This document shows positions 1 through 5,050 of a stretch of DNA of 5,154 nucleotides, piece by piece. A program made the position numbers and the translations under genes. The stretch is from an uncultured Spartobacteria bacterium (GTDB lineage Bacteria > Verrucomicrobiota > Verrucomicrobiia > Chthoniobacterales > UBA6821): NCBI GenBank assembly GCA_903831635.1, contig CAIKYN010000319.1:1-5154 (forward strand). The letters are read 5' to 3'. Below the pieces are notes generated by a model. It was given only the letters and a program-made list of their open reading frames with translations, was not told the DNA's origin and searched no databases. Positions within the stretch are counted from its first letter, which is position 1. The number at the start of each line of letters is the position of its first letter.

Positions 1-594
1 AAGCTTGAAGGACGCTATGCCATCGGCAGCTACATCTGGGGACAGAACAATAACAACTTCGGCAGTCTTTCCGGTAACGGCACTGTCTGGGGTATGTATT
101 TTCAGGCTGATCAGCGTTTGACAGCCGTTCACAAGCAGGTAGCTGCATCCCAATCCTCGGACAAGAATCCGGTCGATGGGAAGAATCCGACGGCTTCGAG
201 CAGTGTTGCTGACAAGACCCGTGGTCTCTATAGCTTCACTGAATTCACGTTCACGCCCGCATCGAATTGCCAATTGCCCTATTACTATCAGACAGGACTG
301 GTCTACAAGGGGCTCTTTGACGCTCGTCCAAACGACAAGACGGGTGTCGTTGTGGGTGAAGGTTTCTATAGCAGTAATTATAACAGCACCCTTCCGAAGA
401 ACCAGGGCGGAGCGGCAAACAGCTACGCAAGTCAGTTTTTCTCCACCACCGCAGTATTTGAATGGTTCTATACTGTTTCTATCAACAAGTGGTTGGATTT
501 TGTTCCTGATGCCCAGTACATCGTTAACCCAAGTGGAAATGGCTCGACTGGAAATGCGGCCATCCTTGGTTTTACGATTGCGGCAAAGTTCTAG
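1..594 (+). CDS. OprB-family carbohydrate-selective porin, C-terminal part (5' end outside window)
   Basis: The reading frame is open from base 1 to the TAG at 592-594 and gives 197 residues. The true start lies upstream, since the first in-window ATG (94) falls inside conserved sequence. The family forms outer-membrane beta-barrels that let sugars and other small solutes diffuse into the periplasm. Seen in the sequence: alternating polar/hydrophobic strands rich in Y, F, W and G; a G-x-F-x-A-R-P-N-D segment in the part beginning YYYQTGLVYKGLF; and a closing WLDFVPDAQYIVNP element typical of the last strands of OprB, where the barrel meets a 'PDxQYIxNP' motif. The final residue is phenylalanine, as expected for a BAM-assembled outer-membrane protein. 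OprB proteins usually have 400 or more residues, so roughly half is present. The strong terminator that follows closes its transcription unit. The barrel type is fairly sure; the substrate cannot be read from this fragment. Confidence 0.85.
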   Translation, partial: KLEGRYAIGSYIWGQNNNNFGSLSGNGTVWGMYFQADQRLTAVHKQVAASQSSDKNPVDGKNPTASSSVADKTRGLYSFTEFTFTPASNCQLPYYYQTGLVYKGLFDARPNDKTGVVVGEGFYSSNYNSTLPKNQGGAANSYASQFFSTTAVFEWFYTVSINKWLDFVPDAQYIVNPSGNGSTGNAAILGFTIAAKF

Positions 595-616
595 TAGCTT
601 GGTTGACTGATTGAAG

Positions 617-650
617 ACGCCTTCCGGGAAACCGGAAGGCGTTTTTATTT
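617..650 (+). terminator. Rho-independent terminator after the porin gene
   Basis: A perfect 11-bp stem (617-627 with 632-642, ACGCCTTCCGG against CCGGAAGGCGT) closes on a stable GAAA tetraloop (628-631). It is followed directly by a T-rich tract, TTTTATTT, to 650. It lies 22 nt after the porin stop codon and 47 nt before livH, so the porin and livH are probably separate transcription units. Confidence 0.95.
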
Positions 651-671
651 GCTCTCAATGAATTCTATTCC

Positions 672-689
672 TCAGGAGAAAAATCCTGA
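672..689 (+). promoter_or_regulatory. Shine-Dalgarno sequence inside a small hairpin ahead of livH
   Basis: AGGAG at 674-678 is the only good ribosome binding sequence ahead of livH, but it lies 19 nt from the ATG at 698, further than the usual 5-10 nt. Most of it (AGGA) is in the left arm of a 6-bp inverted repeat, TCAGGA (672-677) with TCCTGA (684-689), around the loop GAAAAA. The hairpin might hide the site or, since both arms lie upstream of the start, change how the ribosome reaches it. The repeat is seen; any control is inference. I see no convincing promoter between the terminator and this site. Confidence 0.4.
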
Positions 690-697
690 TTATCTAG

Positions 698-1606
698 ATG
701 GCTGTGCACGAGTTTCTCCAGCAGTTGATTAATGGCCTCTCCCTTGGGGCGATCTATGCGCTGATTGCGCTCGGTTACAGCATGGTGTACGGACTACTGA
801 AATTCATCAACTTCGCCCATGGGGATGTGCTGATGATCGGAGCCTTTGCCGGTTTTTATGCCACGCCCTTTGTTCGTCACATCTTCCCTGATCCTTGGAT
901 GACCACCGCTGCCGTGCTCATTTGGGCGATGGTGGTCTGTGCATTGCTTGGTGTTATTATCGAGCGGCTCGCGTACCGACCGCTGCGTAATCAGCCAAAG
1001 CTAGCCGTGCTGATTACCTCAATTGGTGTCTCTCTCCTGCTCTCGTACGGTGGTCAGATTGTTTTTGGAGTGAATCAGAAGGCTTTTCCTGACCTCCTGC
1101 CTCCGATCCGTATTGCATTGGGTCAAGGAGTCACGATTTCCGGCAATCATCTCTTGGTGATCGTTGTAACGCTCGTCCTTCTTGTGGCCCTGCGCGAGAT
1201 TGTGCTGCGCAGTCGCTTCGGTCTGGCGCTTCGGGCCCTCTCTCAGAACCGTGATGCTGCGGCACTTATGGGCGTCAATAGCAATGCGGTGATCTCTCTG
1301 ACCTTTGCCGTGGGCTCGGCTCTTGCTGGCGCCGCCGGGGTTCTCTACGCTATGAATATCCATTCGATTGAACCGCTCATGGGAACTCAGCCGGGCATTA
1401 AGGCCTTTGTGGCTGCTGTTTTGGGTGGGATCGGTAGTCTGCCGGGTGCTGCAGTGGGTGGACTTCTGCTCGGCCTGAGTGAGTGTCTGTTGGGAGGATC
1501 TTTTCTCTCTTCTTACCGCGATGCCATCGCCTTCGGAATCCTGATTGTAATCTTGCTCATCAGGCCCTCGGGTCTCTTCGGAAGTTCGGCTGCTGAGAAA
1601 GTGTAA
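698..1606 (+). CDS. livH: Branched-chain amino acid ABC transporter permease, LivH family
   Basis: This is an inner-membrane permease that, in the known system, pairs with LivM, the ATPases LivG and LivF and a periplasmic binding protein to import leucine, isoleucine, valine and related compounds. The 302-residue product has the normal LivH length and about eight hydrophobic segments. Family marks visible: NGLSLGAIYALIALGYSMVYG near residues 12-32, NFAHGD (38-43), ERLAYRPLR (89-97), ITSIG (106-110), the cytoplasmic coupling loop around FGLALRALSQNRDAAALMGV (174-193), KAFVAAVLGGIGSLPGA (235-251) and RPSGLFG near the end. An in-frame TAG immediately precedes the ATG, which fixes the earliest start and agrees with family N-termini. 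The next gene is a peptidase and not livM, so the operon is split or the partners are elsewhere. A urea (UrtB) or amide permease of the same family is possible, since substrate is set by the binding protein. Confidence 0.92.
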   Translation: MAVHEFLQQLINGLSLGAIYALIALGYSMVYGLLKFINFAHGDVLMIGAFAGFYATPFVRHIFPDPWMTTAAVLIWAMVVCALLGVIIERLAYRPLRNQPKLAVLITSIGVSLLLSYGGQIVFGVNQKAFPDLLPPIRIALGQGVTISGNHLLVIVVTLVLLVALREIVLRSRFGLALRALSQNRDAAALMGVNSNAVISLTFAVGSALAGAAGVLYAMNIHSIEPLMGTQPGIKAFVAAVLGGIGSLPGAAVGGLLLGLSECLLGGSFLSSYRDAIAFGILIVILLIRPSGLFGSSAAEKV

Positions 1607-1615
1607 GGTGGCCAG

Positions 1616-1628
1616 GATAGGAGAGATC
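1616..1628 (+). repeat. 13-bp direct repeat, left copy (flanks the S53 peptidase gene)
   Basis: GATAGGAGAGATC lies 10 nt after the livH stop codon. The identical 13-mer recurs at 2958-2970, 3 nt after the peptidase stop. The AGGAG inside it (1619-1623) could also act as a ribosome binding site for a TTG start at 1636. Confidence 0.7.
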
Positions 1629-1671
1629 ACCTGCCTTGACGCGATTGAAGGAAGGGATTATAGATTCATTG

Positions 1672-2955
1672 ATGGGGATTTTATTGAAATATAAGGCATT
1701 TTTATTGACCTATGTTTTAATCTCCACGATTTGTTCCTTGTCGGCTCAATCTCATGAGTTTGCCCAGACTTCGATAAAGCCGCCTTTGCAATGGAAGTAC
1801 GGATGGAGGGATGAGGGTAGGGCCAATACTATTGGAACATTTCGAAAAAATGATCCCATGCCTGCTGCCAGTGGGACGATTGGCTCAGGTTACAGTCCCT
1901 CGCAGATAGCTCATGCTTATGGTTTTGATCTGATTTCCACGAACGGCAATGGCGTGGGGCAGACTATAGCCATTATTGTGGCCTTCGGCAGTCCGACATT
2001 GCAGCAGGATTTGAATGCCTTCTGCACACAGTATTCGCTACCCTCAACAAATGTTCCCATTGTTTATCCCTCGGGAAAGCCTAGAAGGAGTGACTCCGGA
2101 TGGGCGAGTGAAACATCGCTTGATGTAGAATGGGCTCATGCGATGGCGCCTGGAGCCTCCATTGTCGTGGTAGTCTCTGCAGATGACAGTATCAATAGCC
2201 TTCTGGCATCCGTGAATTATGCCGTTACGAATGTTAAAGCATCGGTTGTCTCCATGAGTTGGGGAACGCCGGAATTTTATGGCGATAGAGCGTATGATTC
2301 GACTTTCAATAATTCTTCGACGGCGTTTGTTGCCGCCGCAGGTGATAACGGCGCAGAGGTCGACTGGCCAGCTTGCTCACAGTACGTGCTGGGAGTGGGA
2401 GGCACTTCCTTGAAATGCACAACCAATGGCACGATTACCTCCGAGAGTGGGTGGGGTGGAAGCGGTGGTGGAGTAAGTGCCACTGAAAACCTCCCTGCTT
2501 TTCAAGCTGGGTGGAATGTGAATTCCGGGAGAGGTGTTCCCGATGTGTCTTATGTTGCTGATCCCTACACTGGGGTTGAGGTTTATTGCAACGGTAGCTG
2601 GCAGGTTCTTGGAGGAACGAGTCTCGGAACTCCTCAATGGGCTGCATTGCTTGCCAGACGTGGAAGTCTGGGGAATCCGCTGAATGCGTCATTCGGGAAT
2701 GTTCTCTATGGCAATGCTTCCGGCTCCTACGCCACGGATCTCCGAGATATAACCTCCGGAAATAACGGTTATCCATGCGTGACTGGCTATGATCTGGTTA
2801 CTGGCCTAGGAAGCCCTGTTGCCAATCAAATCGTAGTGATGGCTCAGACGCCGCCTCATGTAGCGCCCACACCCCCTCCGACTCCTAGCCCCACGCCGGC
2901 GCCGATTTCTAGGAATCCTTGGGGTTGGGGATGGAATCCTTGGAGTAGGAGATAG
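1672..2955 (+). CDS. Secreted S53 family (sedolisin/kumamolisin-like) serine-carboxyl peptidase without prodomain
   Basis: This is an exported endopeptidase of the subtilisin-fold S53 family, which uses a Ser-Glu-Asp triad, usually at acid pH. Numbering from ATG 1672 (427 aa): signal peptide MGILLKYK plus a hydrophobic stretch to about residue 26 (SLSAQ), then some 45 linker residues. The catalytic domain starts near YSPSQIAHAYGFD. Catalytic Glu147 and Asp151 (ETSLD), oxyanion Asp225 (AAAGDNG) and nucleophile Ser317 (GGTSLGTP) are all present with family spacing. DIT at 359-361 and GYDLVTGLGSP match the calcium site. The C-terminus is a Pro/Thr linker and a Trp-rich tail. The roughly 180-residue activation prodomain of most sedolisins is missing. 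Start: the ATG gives a clean signal peptide, with AAGGAAGGG (1648-1656) 15 nt upstream. An in-frame TTG at 1636 would add 12 residues and has AGGAG 12 nt upstream. The first 100 bases are very AT-rich compared with livH. The family call is firm; whether it is active is not known. Confidence 0.88.
   Translation: MGILLKYKAFLLTYVLISTICSLSAQSHEFAQTSIKPPLQWKYGWRDEGRANTIGTFRKNDPMPAASGTIGSGYSPSQIAHAYGFDLISTNGNGVGQTIAIIVAFGSPTLQQDLNAFCTQYSLPSTNVPIVYPSGKPRRSDSGWASETSLDVEWAHAMAPGASIVVVVSADDSINSLLASVNYAVTNVKASVVSMSWGTPEFYGDRAYDSTFNNSSTAFVAAAGDNGAEVDWPACSQYVLGVGGTSLKCTTNGTITSESGWGGSGGGVSATENLPAFQAGWNVNSGRGVPDVSYVADPYTGVEVYCNGSWQVLGGTSLGTPQWAALLARRGSLGNPLNASFGNVLYGNASGSYATDLRDITSGNNGYPCVTGYDLVTGLGSPVANQIVVMAQTPPHVAPTPPPTPSPTPAPISRNPWGWGWNPWSRR
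2912..2943 (+). repeat. Short in-frame direct repeat coding for the NPW tail of the peptidase
   Basis: The 11-mer GGAATCCTTGG occurs at 2912-2922 and 2933-2943, exactly 21 bp apart. In the reading frame both copies encode Asn-Pro-Trp with identical codons, so the last 14 residues read as two related heptads, RNPWGWG and WNPWSRR. It looks like a recent small duplication at the very end of the S53 peptidase gene. Confidence 0.6.
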
Positions 2956-2957
2956 CA

Positions 2958-2970
2958 GATAGGAGAGATC
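2958..2970 (+). repeat. 13-bp direct repeat, right copy (flanks the S53 peptidase gene)
   Basis: This is an exact copy of the 13-mer at 1616-1628, placed 3 nt after the peptidase stop codon. The two copies enclose a single gene in a 1342-bp repeat unit. No terminal inverted repeats or transposase are seen with them. Confidence 0.7.
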
Positions 2971-2986
2971 CGAACTCCCATCTCTT
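2963..2986. terminator. Weak hairpin between convergent genes, possible bidirectional terminator
   Basis: AGAGAT (2964-2969) pairs with ATCTCT (2980-2985), with an added G-T pair outside, around a 10-nt loop. It sits in the 42-bp gap between the stop codons of the peptidase and the convergent minus-strand gene. No run of T follows on either strand, so intrinsic termination is doubtful. The left arm falls inside the 13-bp direct repeat. Confidence 0.25.
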
Positions 2987-2997
2987 AACTGAAGCCG

Positions 2998-3696
2998 TTA
3001 GGGATTTTTGCCCAAGACTTCAAGATACCGACGGGTGACGGGACTGGGATTGCCAGGAACGAAGCTCTCGATGCGCATTTGCTTCAGCATCCAAAGGCCG
3101 TCGATCTTCTGGGCTGAAACGATTTCGAAGCGGCGCAGGAGGAGTCCTTTCTTATCATATCCCTCGATGCGCAGGATGGCGCCTGATTCCTTGTCGATCC
3201 AGATACGGGCAACGCCATAGATTTCCTCGCCTGACGGTGCCTGCAGATCGATTTTCCAGGAGCGACGAGTTCGCACTGTTTCTTCTCCCTGAAGGAGGGG
3301 TTCAGGCCAGTAGAGGAACCCAAGCGAGAGGTCCTGGTAGGTGACTCCAGTGTCCCTGATCTCATCATGGAGATGGGTGGCACTGATGGTCTGCGTAACT
3401 TCACTCGTTTTCTCCAGAAGCCTCGTGTTTCCCGGATCAAGTTTGAGTATCAGGGTCTGGTCGGGATCCTTGAACTCGTAGGTAATCACATGGTCCTTGA
3501 GGCTGATCTGCAGAGGAGTCGGCTTCTCCTCGCCCCTGATCTGCGCCCGAAGAGAAGCAGGTCTTGCCGTGGGGCTCATGCGGGCAGACTGGAGGATCTC
3601 ATCAGCCGAAGGGGCCTGCTCGGCAAGAACGATTGCAGGGAGAGCTCCGCAAAGAACCATGAGCAGGATAGGGAAGCCGCCGTAAATGGAGCGCAT
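2998..3696 (-). CDS. Exported LolA-like protein (outer membrane lipoprotein-sorting protein family, TP0789-like domain)
   Basis: This 232-residue protein has a clear signal peptide: MRSIYGG, a hydrophobic core PILLMVLCGALPAIVLA, and probable cleavage after Ala25 (VLA before EQ). The mature part is rich in alternating beta-strand patterns. Conserved-looking blocks are YQDLSLGFLYWPEP (120-133), ARIWIDKESGAILRIEGYD (163-181) and DGLWMLKQMRIE (199-210). I recognise these as the LolA-like fold that databases label outer membrane lipoprotein-sorting protein. By analogy with LolA it would act in the periplasm and bind lipid or lipoprotein acyl chains, but it is distant from true LolA and no substrate is established. 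An in-frame TAG four codons upstream limits the start to ATG 3696, and no Shine-Dalgarno sequence is visible there. It converges on the peptidase gene and diverges from the DCC-family gene, so it is probably transcribed alone. Confidence 0.8.
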   Translation of the reverse strand: MRSIYGGFPILLMVLCGALPAIVLAEQAPSADEILQSARMSPTARPASLRAQIRGEEKPTPLQISLKDHVITYEFKDPDQTLILKLDPGNTRLLEKTSEVTQTISATHLHDEIRDTGVTYQDLSLGFLYWPEPLLQGEETVRTRRSWKIDLQAPSGEEIYGVARIWIDKESGAILRIEGYDKKGLLLRRFEIVSAQKIDGLWMLKQMRIESFVPGNPSPVTRRYLEVLGKNP

Positions 3697-3706
3697 GGAG
3701 TGACGC

Positions 3707-3724
3707 TATCGGCCTTGTCCGATA
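3707..3724. promoter_or_regulatory. Inverted repeat in the divergent intergenic region
   Basis: TATCGG (3707-3712) and CCGATA (3719-3724) form a perfect 6-bp inverted repeat around CCTTGT. It ends 10 nt upstream of the LolA-like start codon, so it could be an operator half-site pair or a hairpin in that gene's 5' leader. An A-run (3724-3728) follows on the plus strand. No clear -35/-10 pair was found for either direction. Confidence 0.3.
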
Positions 3725-3733
3725 AAAATCAAC

Positions 3734-3823
3734 GGAGGAATGAAATGGAAATCCATCGGTGATGCTTTCTCAGAAGCAGATGACGGGATTATTGGCGTCC
3801 ATCATCGCAAGAGGATAGGATGA
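3734..3823 (+). other. Possible leader: strong SD followed by very short ORFs upstream of the DCC-family gene
   Basis: GGAGG at 3734-3738 is the best Shine-Dalgarno core in the window. Six nt later an ATG (3745) opens a five-codon ORF, MEIHR, stopping at 3762. A second ATG at 3740, in another frame and only one nt past GGAGG, opens a 27-codon ORF ending with TGA at 3821-3823, four nt before the DCC-gene ATG. Neither product is recognised. A leader peptide or translational coupling is possible. It may equally be a chance purine run. Confidence 0.25.
3811..3820 (+). promoter_or_regulatory. Ribosome binding site for the DCC-family gene
   Basis: GAGGATAGGA ends 7 nt before the ATG at 3828. Its AGGA core (3817-3820) is correctly spaced and supports this start. 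It shows that at least one gene here uses a standard Shine-Dalgarno site, unlike rpsL and rpsG further on. Confidence 0.6.
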
Positions 3824-3827
3824 GAAC

Positions 3828-4211
3828 ATGAGCGTTCTTCTACGTCCACTGCCACTGGTCCTCTATGATGGGGAATGTGGTTTCTGTAGTGCCTCGATGC
3901 GGCGGTGGATGATTTCCGGCAAGGGGCGTCTGGAGTTTGCCGCGGTGCAGAGTGGAGCGGGAGCTGACTATGGATTTCCCGCAAATCAGCCGATGGGAGC
4001 GCTTCACCTGATCGAGGAGAATGGGCGAGTCAGGCGGGGAGCCGAGGCTGTCTTCAGAATGATGATGCTCTGCGATAGTTTTTCGGGAAGTGTCGCATCA
4101 AGAATGTATGAGAAGGTGACGTTGTTTCGGATCATCAGCGAATGGGGCTACCGGAGGGTGGCGGAGCATCGTTCATCACTCTCGAAACTATCATGTCGTT
4201 TAGCGGATTGA
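3828..4211 (+). CDS. DCC-family (DUF393) thiol-disulfide oxidoreductase-like protein
   Basis: This 127-residue protein belongs to the DCC family, named for its Asp-Cys-Cys motif. The motif is plain at residues 13-20, YDGECGFC (Asp14, Cys17, Cys20), after a short hydrophobic strand LPLVLYD as in thioredoxin-like folds. Other family marks are GAEAVFRM (71-78), YRRVAEHR (108-115) and the late cysteine Cys123. Length and order fit the family. There is no signal peptide, so it is probably cytoplasmic. A redox role is predicted from the CxxC pair, but the physiological substrate of this family is not established. The ATG at 3828 has a well-placed ribosome binding site and puts the motif at the usual distance from the N-terminus. 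The gene is divergent from the LolA-like gene and separated by 401 bp from rpsL, so it is probably monocistronic. No clear terminator follows it. Confidence 0.85.
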   Translation: MSVLLRPLPLVLYDGECGFCSASMRRWMISGKGRLEFAAVQSGAGADYGFPANQPMGALHLIEENGRVRRGAEAVFRMMMLCDSFSGSVASRMYEKVTLFRIISEWGYRRVAEHRSSLSKLSCRLAD

Positions 4212-4612
4212 TTTGTAAAAAAACAGTGCAAGACACCGACCTTCATTTCTAATGGATCTTGATTTTATGCGCCTCCGGCGAGGGTTGGAAGCGCGCTGAA
4301 AATTTAAATTCGTCTGTGGCGAAATAGGCCTGGATCGGTTGCGAGACGGCAGAGTGAGGGGGGAAAAACAGCTAAAAGCACTTCAGAGATGATTGCTGAA
4401 TGCTTTGGCCGAGCCCTCCAAATAAAAAATATCTGTGTCGAATTGTTAAAATCTTCTTGCAGATTCACGTGGTTTCCCTACTTTCCCACCTCCCGACTTC
4501 TTCGGAGTTCTTAGAAACTCTGCAGTGACGCGGACCAGTTCCTTTACAAACACGAGGATGGTTTTGCAGAACGGCAAGCGAAGAAGCATGGGAAATCCAC
4601 TCATTTTTACCA
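4212..4612. other. 401-bp gene-free stretch with probable rpsL operon leader
   Basis: No convincing gene, tRNA or repeat array is seen here. What it holds: an A7 run at 4217-4223; a weak 4-bp hairpin at 4270-4280; a 10-bp AT palindrome AATTTAAATT (4301-4310); a G-run (4358-4363); an A-rich patch (4421-4431) before a possible extended -10 element; a pyrimidine-rich stretch (about 4472-4503); and a 7-bp hairpin, CGGAGTT (4503-4509) with AACTCTG (4516-4522). Two short ORFs (4389-4514, 41 codons; 4558-4641, 27 codons) have no recognisable product. The stretch most likely carries the ribosomal operon promoter and a leader of about 150 nt. Confidence 0.5.
4444..4452 (+). promoter_or_regulatory. rpsL: Candidate extended -10 promoter for rpsL-rpsG
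   Basis: TGTTAAAAT gives a TGn extension followed by TAAAAT, five of six matches to TATAAT. An A-rich segment lies upstream but there is no recognisable -35 box at 16-18 nt. If used, transcription would begin near 4459 and leave a leader of about 150 nt before rpsL. The choice rests on sequence match alone. Confidence 0.3.
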
Positions 4613-5020
4613 ATGCCAACCATCAACCAACTCGTCCGTAAGGGCCGCGAACAGGTCAAGGTGAAATCCAAATCACCTGCGCTCGTGAATTGTCCTCAGC
4701 GTCGCGGTGTCTGCGTGCAGGTGATGACCCGAACTCCCAAGAAGCCGAACTCCGCGCTTCGTAAGGTTGCCAAGGTGCGCCTCACCAACGGCCAGGAAGT
4801 GATCGCCTACATCGGCGGTGAGGGTCACAACCTCCAGGAGCACTCGATTGTACTTGTTCGTGGAGGCCGTGTGAAGGATCTCCCCGGCGTCCGTTATCAC
4901 ATCGTTCGTGGTAGCCTCGATTGCCTCGGAGTCGACGGTCGTCGTCGTGGACGCTCAAAGTACGGAGCCAAGCGCCCCAAGCCAGGTGAAGAGGCCAAGA
5001 CCGGCAAGAAAAAGAAGTAA
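4613..5020 (+). CDS. rpsL: 30S ribosomal protein S12
   Basis: S12 sits at the decoding centre of the 30S subunit and helps set translational accuracy. The 135-residue product matches the family from MPTINQLVRKGR to the conserved YGAKRPK, then adds a basic tail ending in KKKK, about ten residues longer than the E. coli protein. Landmarks: TPKKPNSALRKV (41-52) with Lys43-Lys44; YIGGEGHNLQEHS (66-78); GGRVKDLPGVRYH (84-96) with Lys88 and the RimO-type methylthiolation target Asp89. The usual streptomycin-resistance positions carry the wild-type residues, so the encoded S12 is of the sensitive type. Only ATG 4613 fits the family N-terminus, and no Shine-Dalgarno sequence stands within 15 nt (CTCATTTTTACCA precedes it). 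It is followed by rpsG after 30 nt, as in str operons. Many of its codons end in C or G, as in highly expressed genes. Confidence 0.98.
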   Translation: MPTINQLVRKGREQVKVKSKSPALVNCPQRRGVCVQVMTRTPKKPNSALRKVAKVRLTNGQEVIAYIGGEGHNLQEHSIVLVRGGRVKDLPGVRYHIVRGSLDCLGVDGRRRGRSKYGAKRPKPGEEAKTGKKKK

Positions 5021-5050
5021 TTTAGACCCAAACACCAACCTTTCTTCATC

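Noticed and set aside
1..6. Window begins exactly with AAGCTT, a HindIII site
   Set aside because: It could hint at a clone end, but a six-base match at a window edge is easily chance and says nothing about biology.
1019..1630. Long minus-strand ORF (203 codons) opposite livH
   Set aside because: It lies antisense to clear LivH motifs, its protein is low in hydrophobic pattern and matches no family I know. It is a shadow of the real gene.
3367..3762. Plus-strand ORF of 131 codons opposite the LolA-like gene
   Set aside because: The minus-strand frame has a signal peptide and conserved family blocks, while the plus frame has neither. Only its last codons (MEIHR) coincide with the separate leader candidate.
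1614..3819. Octamer AGGATAGG at 1614-1621, 3665-3672 and 3812-3819
   Set aside because: Three copies is slightly more than expected, but one lies inside a coding region on the opposite strand and the others sit in SD-like purine runs. There is no consistent position or spacing.
4301..4310. AATTTAAATT perfect palindrome
   Set aside because: A ten-base AT palindrome is common in AT-rich spacer, and no matching operator or paired site was seen nearby.
4389..4514. 41-codon plus-strand ORF in the gap before rpsL
   Set aside because: It has no good ribosome binding site, its composition follows the noncoding background (a pyrimidine tract gives an FPYFPTS stretch), and it runs through the promoter candidate.
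4558..4641. 27-codon ORF overlapping the rpsL start
   Set aside because: GAGG directly abuts its ATG, too close to work as an SD, and the product is unrecognised. I mention it only as leader content.
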